DNA of 50,891 bases, from assembly GCA_002501205.1 (NCBI GenBank), contig DLRW01000056.1, positions 1 to 50,891 on the forward strand, in the 5' to 3' direction. The notes under the pieces were generated by a model. It was not told the DNA's origin. It searched no databases and saw only the letters and a program-made list of their open reading frames with translations. This DNA is from Flavobacteriales bacterium UBA7878. Lineage in GTDB: Bacteria > Bacteroidota > Bacteroidia > Flavobacteriales > Schleiferiaceae. Made by a program: the position numbers and the translations under genes. This document shows positions 16,750-25,966 of the stretch, in pieces (the first letter of the stretch is position 1; each line of letters begins with the position of its first letter).

Positions 16750-17469
16750 ATGGAGATTCGCAAACTTTCTATCGTAGTGCCTGCCTATAATGAAGGAGCT
16801 ACAATTCATCATATTTTAGATCAACTTCGAGAAGTGGAATTGATCAATGGGATCGAAAAGGAAGTAATTGTTGTGAATGATTGCTCTACTGATAACACGG
16901 AGGAGGCGATTTTCCGCTACCAAAGAAGCCATCATGATTTCCCTATTGTTTATGAATCGCATTCTGTAAACAAAGGAAAAGGTGCTGCTTTACATACCGG
17001 AATTAAAATGGCCACTGGTGATTTTACTATTATCCAGGATGCGGATTTGGAATATGACCCCAAGGAGTTTAATATCCTCCTGGCACCAGCCGTTAAGGGC
17101 GTAGCGGATGTGGTTTATGGTTCTCGTTTTATGGGAGGCAATGCCCACCGCATTCTCTTCTTCTGGCATAGCATCGGAAACAAATTCCTCACCTTCTTAT
17201 CGAACATGTTCACCAATCTGAATTTAACCGATATGGAAACCTGCTATAAGCTGTTCCGTACCGATATTATTCAGGATTTGAAATTGCGAGAAAACCGCTT
17301 CGGCTTTGAACCTGAAGTAACCGCCAAGGTTGCCCGAGTACCCGGAATTCGAATTTACGAAGTAGGGATCAGCTATTATGGCCGAACCTTCGATGAGGGC
17401 AAGAAGATCAACTGGAAGGATGGCTTCCGAGCGATCTACTGCATTCTTAAATACAACCTCTTCAATTAG
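16750..17469 (+). CDS. Glycosyltransferase family 2 (polyprenyl-phosphate mannosyltransferase/DPM1-like)
   Basis: 239 residues, single GT-A domain. It opens with LSIVVPAYNEGATI and VIVVNDCSTDNTEE (nucleotide-sugar binding), has the metal motif in IIQDADLEYDP (about residues 93-103), and shows DPM1-type landmarks: KGKGAALHTGI, DVVYGSRFMGG and the 'FGFEPEVTAKVAR' acceptor region. No C-terminal membrane helices, as in soluble DPM1 types. It probably transfers a sugar from GDP- or UDP-sugar to a lipid carrier at the inner membrane. TATTTTAG at 16722-16729 is one base off the -7 consensus. It overlaps the convergent receptor gene by 4 bases. Confidence 0.9.
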   Translation: MEIRKLSIVVPAYNEGATIHHILDQLREVELINGIEKEVIVVNDCSTDNTEEAIFRYQRSHHDFPIVYESHSVNKGKGAALHTGIKMATGDFTIIQDADLEYDPKEFNILLAPAVKGVADVVYGSRFMGGNAHRILFFWHSIGNKFLTFLSNMFTNLNLTDMETCYKLFRTDIIQDLKLRENRFGFEPEVTAKVARVPGIRIYEVGISYYGRTFDEGKKINWKDGFRAIYCILKYNLFN

Positions 17470-19799
17470 AAAGCAAAGCTTACCGATACAGTAGGCATAA
17501 AGGGTAATTGATTTACGCGTTTATTGGCCGTACGATCGTAGTAGAAAATATTCTCATAATTGAGAATATTGGTTGCTCCTGCGCTAATTTCTAGTTCCTG
17601 GCTATCTCCGAATTGGAAGGATTTAGTTAAGCTTACGTCCACACGGTGGTAATTAGGCAATCGGCGAGCATTTAGCTCACCATACAATACGCCATCCTGA
17701 CCATTGGAAGTGGTGTAATTATAATCAATGGATGCTTGTCCGCGGCTATCCACAAAAGGTTGCTCGCTATAGAACAACTGGGTTGGTGTGAAAGGAAATC
17801 CAGTACCGAAATTATAACGCAAGCTAAAGACCCAGTCCATATCCTTACCAAAACTATAATTCCCAACAAAATTAAGGTTATGACGACGATCAAAACTTGG
17901 ATAATACTCACGGATACCATCATCACGAGTAACCTCACCCAAAGAATAAGCCATCCATAAATTCAGATTCTTATCCGCATATTTTAACAGGAAATCCAAT
18001 CCACGGGCTAATCCTTTTTCTACAATAAAGTCCTTGATTAGAATTTCGGGCTTACCCTGAGCCGAATAACTTCCTTCATCATAAATCTGATTACGGTTCA
18101 GGTTTGTGATCTGATTAAAATTCTTGATATAGCCTTCCACATTCAAAGTTAATTTGGAAGTAATCTCCGTTTCAAAACCTAAAACCAAATGCTGGGCCTT
18201 TTGCAAGGTGCTAGTTAACTCTTCCCCGCGGAAAGTGGAAGGAATATCACTCTGCGGAATTGCACTCAAGAATCCGTAAAAGAGATTCACAACATCACGA
18301 TCCGAACTACCGGCTACCAGGTTTTGGGAGTAAAATCCGCCACTGGCCTTAAGACGCAACCAATCGGTGATATTGTATTTAATTCCCAGGCGTGGTTCAA
18401 AGCTTAATTCAGCTTGACTGCCATAGTAGTGTAAACGTAAACTGGGCTCCGCGATTAAACGAGTTGAACTATAACGGTAGCGAGCATAGGTACCTAATTC
18501 CGTTGTGTTCTCTTCTTGAGCTACCGAGATACCCAAAGGCGCATCCACATCAAAAACCGTAGAATAAGTAATGGCTTCAATCCCCACTTTTAATTCATCT
18601 GCCTTGCGGAAGAAATAGGTAAAGTCCAGGCCTCCATTAAAACCTGTAATAGCAGAGGAGCGCAATAAGTCACCTTCAATCGAATTGATATCGTAATAGG
18701 AATAACTTACATCTCCACTCAGCAATACCTTAGACGTAGCCGGAATAACCAGGAAGTTAAATCCTGCCCCCTGCGATTGCCAATCAATGCTGTTTTGCAA
18801 TCCATAACGCACTCCGTCATCAAAGCTAAAGCCGAAGGCATTGATCTGCGAGCCATTGTCAGCCTGACTGGTAAACTTGGCGTAGATGTCGGTAAAGGTG
18901 AAGGGTAATCCGTCGAATTCGGTTTCTACATAAGGATAGAAAAGCTGTGAACTTTGATCGAGGTAGGAAGTTTTGGCCGACAAAAGGAATGAAGAGTTGG
19001 CAAAACCCCTTTCGTTCTTTGGCCCCAGGGGAGTTTCCAATAAGATCTTGGATGTATAAGTACTGGCACTCACCTTCCCCGAAAGCTTCTTCCGGTTTCC
19101 AGCCCGAGTACGAATATCCATTACGGCTGAGTTTCGGGAACCATATTCAGCGCTGAATCCTCCGGTATAAACGTCGGCGGTACGAATAATATCATTATCA
19201 AAAACCGAGAAGAAGCCAATGCTGTGAAAAGGATTGTAAATAATCATCCCATCCAACAGAATCAGGTTTTGAATTGGTGCACCTCCACGAATATACAGCT
19301 GACCACCCTGATCGCCGGTTGTTACTACCCCCGGTAAAACCTGCACGGCTTTTACAATATCGGCATCCCCCCCTACTGAGAAGCGAGTAATTTCCTTAGG
19401 ATCCAGAGTAACAACGGAGGTTAAAACTTTGGTATCTCGCTCTTTACGTTCGGCAGATACTTCTACTTCATCGAGAATTTCACTGGATTCAGCCAGATAA
19501 AAGTTTAGGTTTTCTAGAGATCCGGCTTTCAAGGTAATTTCCTTGGTTACCGTTTGGTATCCTAAGAAGCTAGCCACTACTTTAATTTTTCCGGCTTTAA
19601 CTTCGTTAATTTGGTAAAATCCATTATCAGAGGCAGTAGCGCCAAGGGTAGTTCCCTCAATTACCACATTGGCAAATGGAATGGCCTCTTCAGTTGCTTT
19701 ATCATAAACAAAACCCCTCACCGTACCGGTATTTTGGGCCTGCATACTAAAAGTGCAAATCAGTAGGGTAAAACTCAAGAGGGCAGAGAAATTCTTCAT
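17466..19799 (-). CDS. TonB-dependent receptor with CarboxypepD_reg domain
   Basis: 777 residues. Signal peptide about 1-21 (ending MQAQ), CarboxypepD_reg-like domain about 23-105 (GTVRGFVYDKATEEAIPFANVVIEG), and a plug domain about 115-225 with VQVLPGVVTTGDQGGQLYIRGG. The beta-barrel extends to a C-terminal aromatic residue (PFMPTVSVSFAF), as expected for BamA recognition. It starts 16 bases after the holA stop on the same strand with no -7 box between, so it may be co-transcribed with holA. The ligand is unknown. It is not closely similar to the receptor at 2909-5395 beyond the shared architecture. Confidence 0.9.
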   Translation of the reverse strand: MKNFSALLSFTLLICTFSMQAQNTGTVRGFVYDKATEEAIPFANVVIEGTTLGATASDNGFYQINEVKAGKIKVVASFLGYQTVTKEITLKAGSLENLNFYLAESSEILDEVEVSAERKERDTKVLTSVVTLDPKEITRFSVGGDADIVKAVQVLPGVVTTGDQGGQLYIRGGAPIQNLILLDGMIIYNPFHSIGFFSVFDNDIIRTADVYTGGFSAEYGSRNSAVMDIRTRAGNRKKLSGKVSASTYTSKILLETPLGPKNERGFANSSFLLSAKTSYLDQSSQLFYPYVETEFDGLPFTFTDIYAKFTSQADNGSQINAFGFSFDDGVRYGLQNSIDWQSQGAGFNFLVIPATSKVLLSGDVSYSYYDINSIEGDLLRSSAITGFNGGLDFTYFFRKADELKVGIEAITYSTVFDVDAPLGISVAQEENTTELGTYARYRYSSTRLIAEPSLRLHYYGSQAELSFEPRLGIKYNITDWLRLKASGGFYSQNLVAGSSDRDVVNLFYGFLSAIPQSDIPSTFRGEELTSTLQKAQHLVLGFETEITSKLTLNVEGYIKNFNQITNLNRNQIYDEGSYSAQGKPEILIKDFIVEKGLARGLDFLLKYADKNLNLWMAYSLGEVTRDDGIREYYPSFDRRHNLNFVGNYSFGKDMDWVFSLRYNFGTGFPFTPTQLFYSEQPFVDSRGQASIDYNYTTSNGQDGVLYGELNARRLPNYHRVDVSLTKSFQFGDSQELEISAGATNILNYENIFYYDRTANKRVNQLPFMPTVSVSFAF

Positions 19800-19815
19800 C
19801 GAGAATGTTTAGGGT

Positions 19816-20823
19816 CTATTGGTAAATAATCTTAAACAGAAGTTCTTTTAGCAGGTCACCATCGCTGGCCCCCTGATTATTCACTCCTTTAGATTTCATA
19901 TCAGTTTCGCGCAAATATCCCATAATTCGGGCAATTCGACGCACATCAAAAAAGCGTAAAGCGGGGAGATAGTCTTTTGCTTGCCAGGGAGATACACCGG
20001 CTTCTTTAGCTAAGTTGTTCTCAGGCAGGCCGGAAGCCTTTGCTTGTGCCATTAACATTAAAATGCGGAAATTCCGAAAAAGAATACCTGTGGTGACAAC
20101 GAGCGGATTATCCTTGGGGTTGGCTTCGAAATACTTCTGAATTCGAATAGCCTTGGCAAAGTTCCCACTGTTTATGGCATTGCAGAGCTCAAAATTGTTG
20201 AAGTCTTTGCTAATCCCAATATTGGTTTCAACTGTAATTTCATCAATGGTAGCTCCCTTGGGAACGATCAAGGCTAATTTGTTGATCTCACTGTAAATCC
20301 GGCCAATATCGGTACCCAGGCTTTCGGCAATCATCTGCACAGCTTTAGGACTGGCTTCAAAACCCTTGGATTTTAAAAGCTTCTCAACCCAGCTGGGCAC
20401 CTGGTTATCGTAAATGCGCTTGGACTCAAAAAGGACATGCTCCTTATCTAATATCTTGGCAATCTTCTTTCGCTTATCCAGCTTCTTATGCTTGTAGGCA
20501 AATACTAAAACCGTACTGTTTTGCGGCTGCATGGCATAGCTTTCGAGCTTATCCAAATCGCGGATATGCTGAGCTTCTTTCACGATGATTACTACACGTT
20601 CCGCCATCATTGGGAAACGTTTGGCTTCGGAAATCACCTGCGAGGTGTTTACATCCGAACCATATAATACAGTTTGATTGAAGCTGCGCTCCTCTTCCGA
20701 CAGAGCGGTTTCTTCGATGAGCTTGCTAATTTGATCAATGAAAAAGGGTTCCTCCCCCATCAAAAAATAGATCGGGCGGAACTGCTTTTTTTTAATTTCT
20801 GCTACCAGAGCACTGTAGTCCAT
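19816..20823 (-). CDS. holA: DNA polymerase III delta subunit (clamp loader)
   Basis: 335-residue clamp-loader subunit that opens the sliding clamp at the replication fork. The delta family start is MDYSALVAEIKKKQFRPIYFLMGEEPFFID. The open frame runs 41 codons further (to 20946), but that would cross the divergent gene's promoter and start, so ATG 20823 was chosen. Helical and degenerate AAA+ features typical of HolA are visible: 'YFLMGEEPFFIDQ', 'VVIIVKEAQHIRDLDKLESY', 'LVFAYKHKKLDKRKKIAKIL', and a C-terminal helical collar. It is divergent from the HsdR-N-like gene. Confidence 0.9.
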   Translation of the reverse strand: MDYSALVAEIKKKQFRPIYFLMGEEPFFIDQISKLIEETALSEEERSFNQTVLYGSDVNTSQVISEAKRFPMMAERVVIIVKEAQHIRDLDKLESYAMQPQNSTVLVFAYKHKKLDKRKKIAKILDKEHVLFESKRIYDNQVPSWVEKLLKSKGFEASPKAVQMIAESLGTDIGRIYSEINKLALIVPKGATIDEITVETNIGISKDFNNFELCNAINSGNFAKAIRIQKYFEANPKDNPLVVTTGILFRNFRILMLMAQAKASGLPENNLAKEAGVSPWQAKDYLPALRFFDVRRIARIMGYLRETDMKSKGVNNQGASDGDLLKELLFKIIYQ

Positions 20824-20903
20824 GCCAAGACTTGAAAAATAAGGCGACGCAAGATATAACATATCTTTGGGCTTGGACGCAGCTTTCCCTCGGAGGTTGC
20901 CTC

Positions 20904-20911
20904 TATATTTG
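20904..20911 (+). promoter_or_regulatory. -7 promoter box giving a leaderless transcript for the HsdR-N-like gene
   Basis: TATATTTG, then four bases (gcaa), then ATG at 20916. This supports the start at 20916 over the upstream in-frame ATG at 20832 and predicts a leaderless mRNA. Confidence 0.65.
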
Positions 20912-20915
20912 GCAA

Positions 20916-21383
20916 ATGGAAAAATTAGTCCCTTTAACACTCCCACCAGCTCCCTTAAAATTGGGAAAGAGGAATGGACAAATATGGGTTTGGGATGAAC
21001 TTCGAAAAAAGAATTTAGTCCTCACACCGGAAGAATGGGTACGGCAACATTTAGTGCATTATCTGCGCAACGAACTGGGTTACCCCTCTACAGCCTTCGC
21101 TTTGGAAGGTGGATTCAAATTATACGGTAGAAGTCAGCGTACCGATTTACTGATCTACCATAAAGGGCAAGCCTTAATGATTGGTGAATGCAAAGCTCCT
21201 CAAGTAAAAATTACCCAGGAAACCTTCGACCAGGCCTGCAGATACAATCTCCATTACCAGGTACCCTATCTCCTGATCAGCAATGGTTTGGAAACTTATT
21301 GGGCTAAGGTAAATACTGAAGAAAACCGATTAAGTTTTATCCAGGATGCTTTAAGCTTTAAGGCTTTAATTGCCGGACTCTAA
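20916..21383 (+). CDS. Stand-alone type I restriction HsdR N-terminal-like domain protein
   Basis: 155 residues. It resembles the HSDR_N_2 family of PD-(D/E)xK-fold proteins. TPEEWVRQHLVHYLRNELGYP is a typical N-terminal helix, RTDLLIYHKGQALMIGECKAP supplies Asp and an E-x-K motif (about residues 85-105), and QACRYNLHYQVPYLLISNGLETYW follows. The catalytic-type residues D...ECK are present, so nuclease activity is possible. No HsdM, HsdS or helicase is nearby, and small single-domain versions next to holA are, as I recall, common in Bacteroidota. A housekeeping DNA-processing role is therefore more likely than restriction. It overlaps the convergent EI24 gene by 18 bases. Confidence 0.8.
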   Translation: MEKLVPLTLPPAPLKLGKRNGQIWVWDELRKKNLVLTPEEWVRQHLVHYLRNELGYPSTAFALEGGFKLYGRSQRTDLLIYHKGQALMIGECKAPQVKITQETFDQACRYNLHYQVPYLLISNGLETYWAKVNTEENRLSFIQDALSFKALIAGL

Positions 21384-22115
21384 ATCCAATGCCACTCTCG
21401 TCCCTGCAATCACAGACCAGGCCGGTGCAAATATCCATCCCAGAAAAGGCACCAAAAATAAAGCGTGAAAAACCATACCAACTGAGGTTACCGCCACTTT
21501 ATTGGAACGCATCCAACTTTCGGTTTTGGCGTATTTCCAACGCCAGCGCTCTGCATTGTAATCCATCAGACCATAGCCTAAGAAATAAGATTGCAAAACA
21601 AAGATCAGCACCGGACTTAGTAGGCCTACCAAGGGAATAAAGGCCAGGATCCAGAGTACGATGGTAAGTGCCATTTCTCTAAGGAAATTCAGAAGATTGA
21701 TTCGAATAGCCCGCAAAACATCCTTTAGCATTTGCGCCAGAGAAAAAGGATTAGTCCGACCAGTTTGCTCTTCCTCCACCTTCTCCGATAAAAAGCTCAT
21801 AAAGGGAGCTAGTAAAATGAGTACCGCATATTTGAAGAGACTGCTCATAAAAAAGAGCATGAGGATCTGCAGGATGATTACGATAACAAAACTATAGGCT
21901 TTTAATTCGCCTAAATCATATCCAAACCAACCTAAAATCAGATTTAGCCAACGGTTAATATTGTTCATCATCAACCAAATAAGGCCCGCCAAAAGCGTTA
22001 GATAAACCAGAATGGGCAGGGCTAAATAGCGCCGATATCCCTTTCGAAACATCTGAGGCAGAGCCTGTCCGTAGGCCTTGAGACTTATTCCTAGACTTTG
22101 GAAGAATTTCCACAT
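21366..22115 (-). CDS. EI24 domain-containing membrane protein (CysZ-like)
   Basis: 249-residue inner-membrane protein with about five to six hydrophobic segments (around 32-50, 72-95, 98-112, 150-170, 172-185, 205-230), matching the EI24/DUF540/CysZ superfamily layout. MWKFFQSLGISLKAYGQALPQMFRKGYRRYLALPILV is the typical amphipathic entry, and the C-terminus GWIFAPAWSVIAGTRVALDLE also fits. CysZ proper imports sulfate in proteobacteria. In Bacteroidota these proteins are of unproven function. Divergent from purB. Confidence 0.8.
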   Translation of the reverse strand: MWKFFQSLGISLKAYGQALPQMFRKGYRRYLALPILVYLTLLAGLIWLMMNNINRWLNLILGWFGYDLGELKAYSFVIVIILQILMLFFMSSLFKYAVLILLAPFMSFLSEKVEEEQTGRTNPFSLAQMLKDVLRAIRINLLNFLREMALTIVLWILAFIPLVGLLSPVLIFVLQSYFLGYGLMDYNAERWRWKYAKTESWMRSNKVAVTSVGMVFHALFLVPFLGWIFAPAWSVIAGTRVALDLESGN

Positions 22116-22125
22116 AGAGAATCCT

Positions 22126-22133
22126 TACTTTTG
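22126..22133 (+). promoter_or_regulatory. -7 promoter box for purB
   Basis: TACTTTTG, a full TAnnTTTG match, 20 bases before the ATG at 22154. TTTG at 22097-22100 could be the -33 element, though its 25-base spacer is long. Confidence 0.55.
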
Positions 22134-22153
22134 CAGCTTATTTAAAATCGGAA

Positions 22154-23494
22154 ATGGAAGAGCAATTACGCGCGATTTCGCCGGTAGACGGCCGCTATCA
22201 CAAAGTAAGTAAAAAGCTGGGGAACTATTTCTCGGAATTCGCCCTGATCCAATATCGGGTGCGAGTAGAGATTGAATATTTCATCGCACTTTGCGAATTG
22301 CCCTTACCACAGCTGCAAAGTTTCGACCGGGCTCGCTTTATTGAATTGCGAGATATTTATTTGGATTTCGATCTTAAGGATGCCATGCGTATCAAGGAGA
22401 TTGAGAAAACCACCAATCACGATGTTAAGGCGGTAGAGTACTTTATTAAGGAGCATTTTGAAAAACTGGATCTGGAAAAATACCAGGAGTTTATCCACTT
22501 TGGATTAACCTCTCAGGATATTAATAATACTTCGGTTCCACTTTCACTGAAAGAATATATTGAGCAAGATTACCTGGCCCTTTTAGGTGATTTGGTAGTT
22601 AGCCTCTCTGAATTAGCCAATCAATGGGCCGACATTCCTATGTTAGCTCGCACTCACGGACAACCCGCTTCTCCTACCCGCTTGGGTAAAGAAATTGAGG
22701 TATTCGTAGAACGCCTGGACCAACAAATGCGTTTATTGCGTCACATTCCCTTCGCTGCCAAATTTGGTGGGGCGACGGGAAATTTCAATGCGCATCATTT
22801 ATGCTATCCCGAGCACGATTGGAAAGCCTTTGGGGATCAGTTTGTAGGCGAAATTTTAGGCTTACAACACTCCTGGCCTACCACTCAAATTGAACATTAC
22901 GATCATTTGGCAGCTTTATTTGACTGCCTGAAACGAATAAATACCATCGTTCTGGATTTAGACCGCGATATGTGGACCTATATCTCGATGGACTATTTCA
23001 AACAACGCATCAAAGAAGGTGAGGTAGGTTCTTCTGCCATGCCTCACAAGGTAAACCCCATTGATTTTGAAAACAGTGAAGGGAACCTGGGGATTGCCAA
23101 TGCCTTGTTTGAGCACCTTTCGGCTAAATTGCCGGTTTCACGCTTACAGCGCGACCTTACTGACAGTACGGTATTGCGCAATATCGGTGTGCCTTTAGCG
23201 CATACGGTAATTGCCTTTAATGCCACTATGAAAGGTTTAGGTAAATTGCTTTTAAACCCAGCTGCTTTAGAAGCGGATTTGGAAGCTAATTGGGCCGTAG
23301 TAGCAGAGGGTATCCAGAATATCCTTCGTCGCGAAGGCTATCCAAAACCTTATGAGGCTTTAAAAGCATTAACCCGAACCAATGAGGGAATTAATGCGAA
23401 AACCATTGCCAGCTTTATTGAAGGATTGGAAGTAAGTGAAGCCATTAAAACCGAAATGCGGGCCATTAGCCCTCAGAATTATACCGGTCTTTGA
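22154..23494 (+). CDS. purB: Adenylosuccinate lyase
   Basis: Catalyses two steps of purine synthesis: SAICAR to AICAR plus fumarate, and adenylosuccinate to AMP plus fumarate. The 446 residues are typical in length. The family start 'LRAISPVDGRYHKVSKKLGNYFSEFALIQYRV' is clear. TSQDINNTS, TRTHGQPASPT-like LARTHGQPASPTRLGKE and the signature loop SSAMPHKVNPIDFENSEGN (about residues 294-312, with the catalytic Ser) are intact. The other purine gene, purL, is 20 kb away, so purine genes are dispersed here. Confidence 0.97.
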   Translation: MEEQLRAISPVDGRYHKVSKKLGNYFSEFALIQYRVRVEIEYFIALCELPLPQLQSFDRARFIELRDIYLDFDLKDAMRIKEIEKTTNHDVKAVEYFIKEHFEKLDLEKYQEFIHFGLTSQDINNTSVPLSLKEYIEQDYLALLGDLVVSLSELANQWADIPMLARTHGQPASPTRLGKEIEVFVERLDQQMRLLRHIPFAAKFGGATGNFNAHHLCYPEHDWKAFGDQFVGEILGLQHSWPTTQIEHYDHLAALFDCLKRINTIVLDLDRDMWTYISMDYFKQRIKEGEVGSSAMPHKVNPIDFENSEGNLGIANALFEHLSAKLPVSRLQRDLTDSTVLRNIGVPLAHTVIAFNATMKGLGKLLLNPAALEADLEANWAVVAEGIQNILRREGYPKPYEALKALTRTNEGINAKTIASFIEGLEVSEAIKTEMRAISPQNYTGL

Positions 23495-23557
23495 TATTTA
23501 GACTCAGTATAGATATAAATGCCTTTTATGAGCGGGGCATATCCATTCGCTCTTTTA

Positions 23558-23565
23558 TATTTTTG
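23558..23565 (+). promoter_or_regulatory. -7 promoter box for the aconitase gene
   Basis: TATTTTTG at 23558-23565 places the transcript start near 23570. This excludes the in-frame ATG at 23519 and supports ATG 23591. Confidence 0.6.
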
Positions 23566-23590
23566 TGTCCCTTCCGTAAAATCCAAACAC

Positions 23591-25858
23591 ATGATTTTTG
23601 ACATTGAAATGATCAAAGAGGTTTACGCCAAATTTCCGGAGCGCGTAAACGCGGCCCGTGAACTCACCGGCAAACCTCTTACCCTCGCGGAAAAAATTCT
23701 TTACGCACACCTTTGGGACGGTAATCCCGATAGCCCATATACCCGTGGTAAAAGCTATGTAAACTTTGCTCCCGACCGGGTAGCTATGCAAGATGCGACC
23801 GCCCAAATGGCGCTTTTGCAGTTTATGCAGAGTGGTAGAAAAACCGCTGCTGTTCCTTCTACTGTACATTGTGATCACTTGATCCAGGCTCAGGTAGGTG
23901 CCAAGAAAGATTTGGCTAACGCGAAAGAAAAAAGTTCCGAGGTATTCGACTTTTTACAATCTGTATCCAATAAATACGGTATCGGTTTCTGGGAACCCGG
24001 AGCAGGTATCATCCACCAGGTGGTTTTAGAAAACTACGCCTTCCCAGGCGGAATGATGATTGGTACCGACTCGCACACCGTTAATGCCGGTGGTTTGGGT
24101 ATGGTAGCAATTGGTGTTGGTGGTGCTGATGCGGTAGACGTAATGGCCGGAATGCCTTGGGAATTGAAATTCCCCAAATTAATCGGGGTTAAATTAACCG
24201 GTAAATTAAGTGGCTGGACTGCCTCTAAGGATGTTATCTTAAAAGTAGCGGGTATCCTTACCGTAAAAGGTGGAACCGGAGCGATTGTTGAATATTTCGG
24301 TCCTGGTGCAGAGTCTTTAAGCTGTACTGGTAAAGGTACCATTTGTAATATGGGTGCCGAGATTGGCGCTACTACTTCTACCTTCGGATACGATACCAAA
24401 ATGGGGGAATACCTGCGTGGTACCGGTCGTGCGGAAGTAGCAGATGCTGCCGATCAGATTGCCGAGCACCTTACCGGTGATGCCGAGGTATATGCTAATC
24501 CAGAGCAATATTTTGATCAGGTAATTGAAATCGACCTGAGCACTTTGGAGCCCCATATCAACGGACCATACACTCCAGACCGTGCTACGCCATTAAGCGA
24601 GTTTGCCAAAGCCGTTAAAGAAAACGGATGGCCCGAAAAACTGGAAGTAGGTTTGATTGGTTCTTGTACCAACTCCTCTTATGAAGATTTAACCCGCTCC
24701 GCTTCTATCGCGCAGCAGGCTATCGATAAAAAACTGAAAGTAAAATCTGAGTTTACCGTAACCCCAGGTTCTGAGCAAGTACGTTTTACCGCTGAGCGTG
24801 ATGGTCTCTTAGATCGTTTCGACGCCATGGGTGGTGTGGTACTGGCGAATGCTTGTGGACCGTGTATCGGTCAGTGGGCTCGTCATACCGATGATCCCGA
24901 TCGTAAAAACTCAATCATTACTTCCTTCAACCGAAATTTCGCCAAGCGTAATGATGGTAATCCCAATACCCACAGCTTTGTAGCCAGTCCTGAATTGGTA
25001 ACTGCTTTGGCTATTGCCGGTGACCTGACCTTTAACCCTATGACCGACACCTTAGTTAATGAGGCTGGTGAAGAGGTACGCTTGGAAGAACCTTTAGGTA
25101 TTGAAATGCCACCTGCAGGTTATGCAGTTGAGAACAATGGCTACCATGAGCCTGCTTCTGATGGAAGCGATGTAGAAGTGGTAGTTGCCCAGGGTTCTGA
25201 GCGTTTGCAATTACTAGATCCTTTCCAGCCTTGGGATGGCCAAAACATCGAAGGCATGAAATTGATCATCAAGGCTAAAGGAAAATGTACTACCGACCAT
25301 ATCTCAATGGCGGGGCCCTGGTTGCGTTTCCGTGGTCATTTGGACAATATCTCCAATAATACCTTAACCGGTGCCATCAACTACTTTAATGGTGAGGCTG
25401 GTTTAGTGAAAAATCAGTTAACTGGTGAGTACGGCTCAGTACCAGATGTACAACGTGCCTACAAAGCAGAAGGAATTCCAACCATTGTTGTGGGCGACCA
25501 TAACTATGGAGAAGGATCTTCTCGTGAGCATGCGGCCATGCAGCCTCGTCACTTAGGAATGCGTATCGTGTTGGTGAAGTCTTTCGCCCGTATCCACGAA
25601 ACCAACCTTAAGAAACAAGGTATGTTAGGTTTAACCTTCGCCAATGAGGCGGATTACGACAAATTCCAGGAAGATGATACCATCGATACCTTGGATTTGA
25701 ACGAATTCCAGGAAGGTAAGCCTATCCATTTGAAATTGAAACATGCTGATGGCTCGGAAGATACCATCACTTGTGAGCATACTTACAATGATAGTCAGAT
25801 CGCCTGGTTCCGTGCCGGTAGCGCTTTGAATAAGATTAAGGCTGAGAATAAAGCCTAG
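23591..25858 (+). CDS. acn: Aconitate hydratase (mitochondrial-type aconitase)
   Basis: Interconverts citrate and isocitrate in the TCA cycle using a [4Fe-4S] cluster. From ATG 23591 (MIFDIEMIKEVYAKF) the protein has 755 residues. Cluster ligands fall at Cys359 (GSCTNSS), Cys422 and Cys425 (ACGPCIG), nearly the same numbers as in mitochondrial aconitase. The SREHAAMQPRHLG segment of the swivelling domain 4 carries the catalytic Ser. The upstream extension to 23519 lies before the promoter and shows no aconitase-like sequence. A terminator follows at 25879. Codon use appears strongly biased, as expected for a highly expressed gene. Confidence 0.96.
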   Translation: MIFDIEMIKEVYAKFPERVNAARELTGKPLTLAEKILYAHLWDGNPDSPYTRGKSYVNFAPDRVAMQDATAQMALLQFMQSGRKTAAVPSTVHCDHLIQAQVGAKKDLANAKEKSSEVFDFLQSVSNKYGIGFWEPGAGIIHQVVLENYAFPGGMMIGTDSHTVNAGGLGMVAIGVGGADAVDVMAGMPWELKFPKLIGVKLTGKLSGWTASKDVILKVAGILTVKGGTGAIVEYFGPGAESLSCTGKGTICNMGAEIGATTSTFGYDTKMGEYLRGTGRAEVADAADQIAEHLTGDAEVYANPEQYFDQVIEIDLSTLEPHINGPYTPDRATPLSEFAKAVKENGWPEKLEVGLIGSCTNSSYEDLTRSASIAQQAIDKKLKVKSEFTVTPGSEQVRFTAERDGLLDRFDAMGGVVLANACGPCIGQWARHTDDPDRKNSIITSFNRNFAKRNDGNPNTHSFVASPELVTALAIAGDLTFNPMTDTLVNEAGEEVRLEEPLGIEMPPAGYAVENNGYHEPASDGSDVEVVVAQGSERLQLLDPFQPWDGQNIEGMKLIIKAKGKCTTDHISMAGPWLRFRGHLDNISNNTLTGAINYFNGEAGLVKNQLTGEYGSVPDVQRAYKAEGIPTIVVGDHNYGEGSSREHAAMQPRHLGMRIVLVKSFARIHETNLKKQGMLGLTFANEADYDKFQEDDTIDTLDLNEFQEGKPIHLKLKHADGSEDTITCEHTYNDSQIAWFRAGSALNKIKAENKA

Positions 25859-25878
25859 TTTTCAAATCATTAGCTTTG

Positions 25879-25911
25879 AACCGTCTTCTTGAAAAAGGAG
25901 GCGGTTTTTTT
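25879..25911 (+). terminator. Intrinsic terminator after the aconitase gene
   Basis: 12-bp stem, 25879-25890 with 25895-25906, including two G-U pairs, closed by a 4-base loop and followed by T to 25911. Confidence 0.8.
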
Positions 25912-25966
25912 ATTTTCCATATTCCAACCTTCTTCGAACAGACAACGTCTTGCAAGTGTTATAAAG

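Noticed and set aside
20916..21383. Type I restriction-modification system
   Set aside because: Only an HsdR-N-like domain is present; no HsdM, HsdS or helicase motor occurs anywhere in the window.
23519..23590. Upstream ATG extension of the aconitase ORF
   Set aside because: It lies before the predicted transcript start (-7 box at 23558-23565) and has no aconitase-like sequence.
24034..24556. Minus-strand ORFs inside the aconitase gene
   Set aside because: The aconitase frame is intact with all cluster ligands; strong codon bias leaves the reverse frame open by chance.
25871..25878. TAGCTTTG as a promoter for the T9SS gene at 25967
   Set aside because: It matches the -7 consensus, but a transcript from it would begin inside the aconitase terminator. 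Coincidence is more likely.
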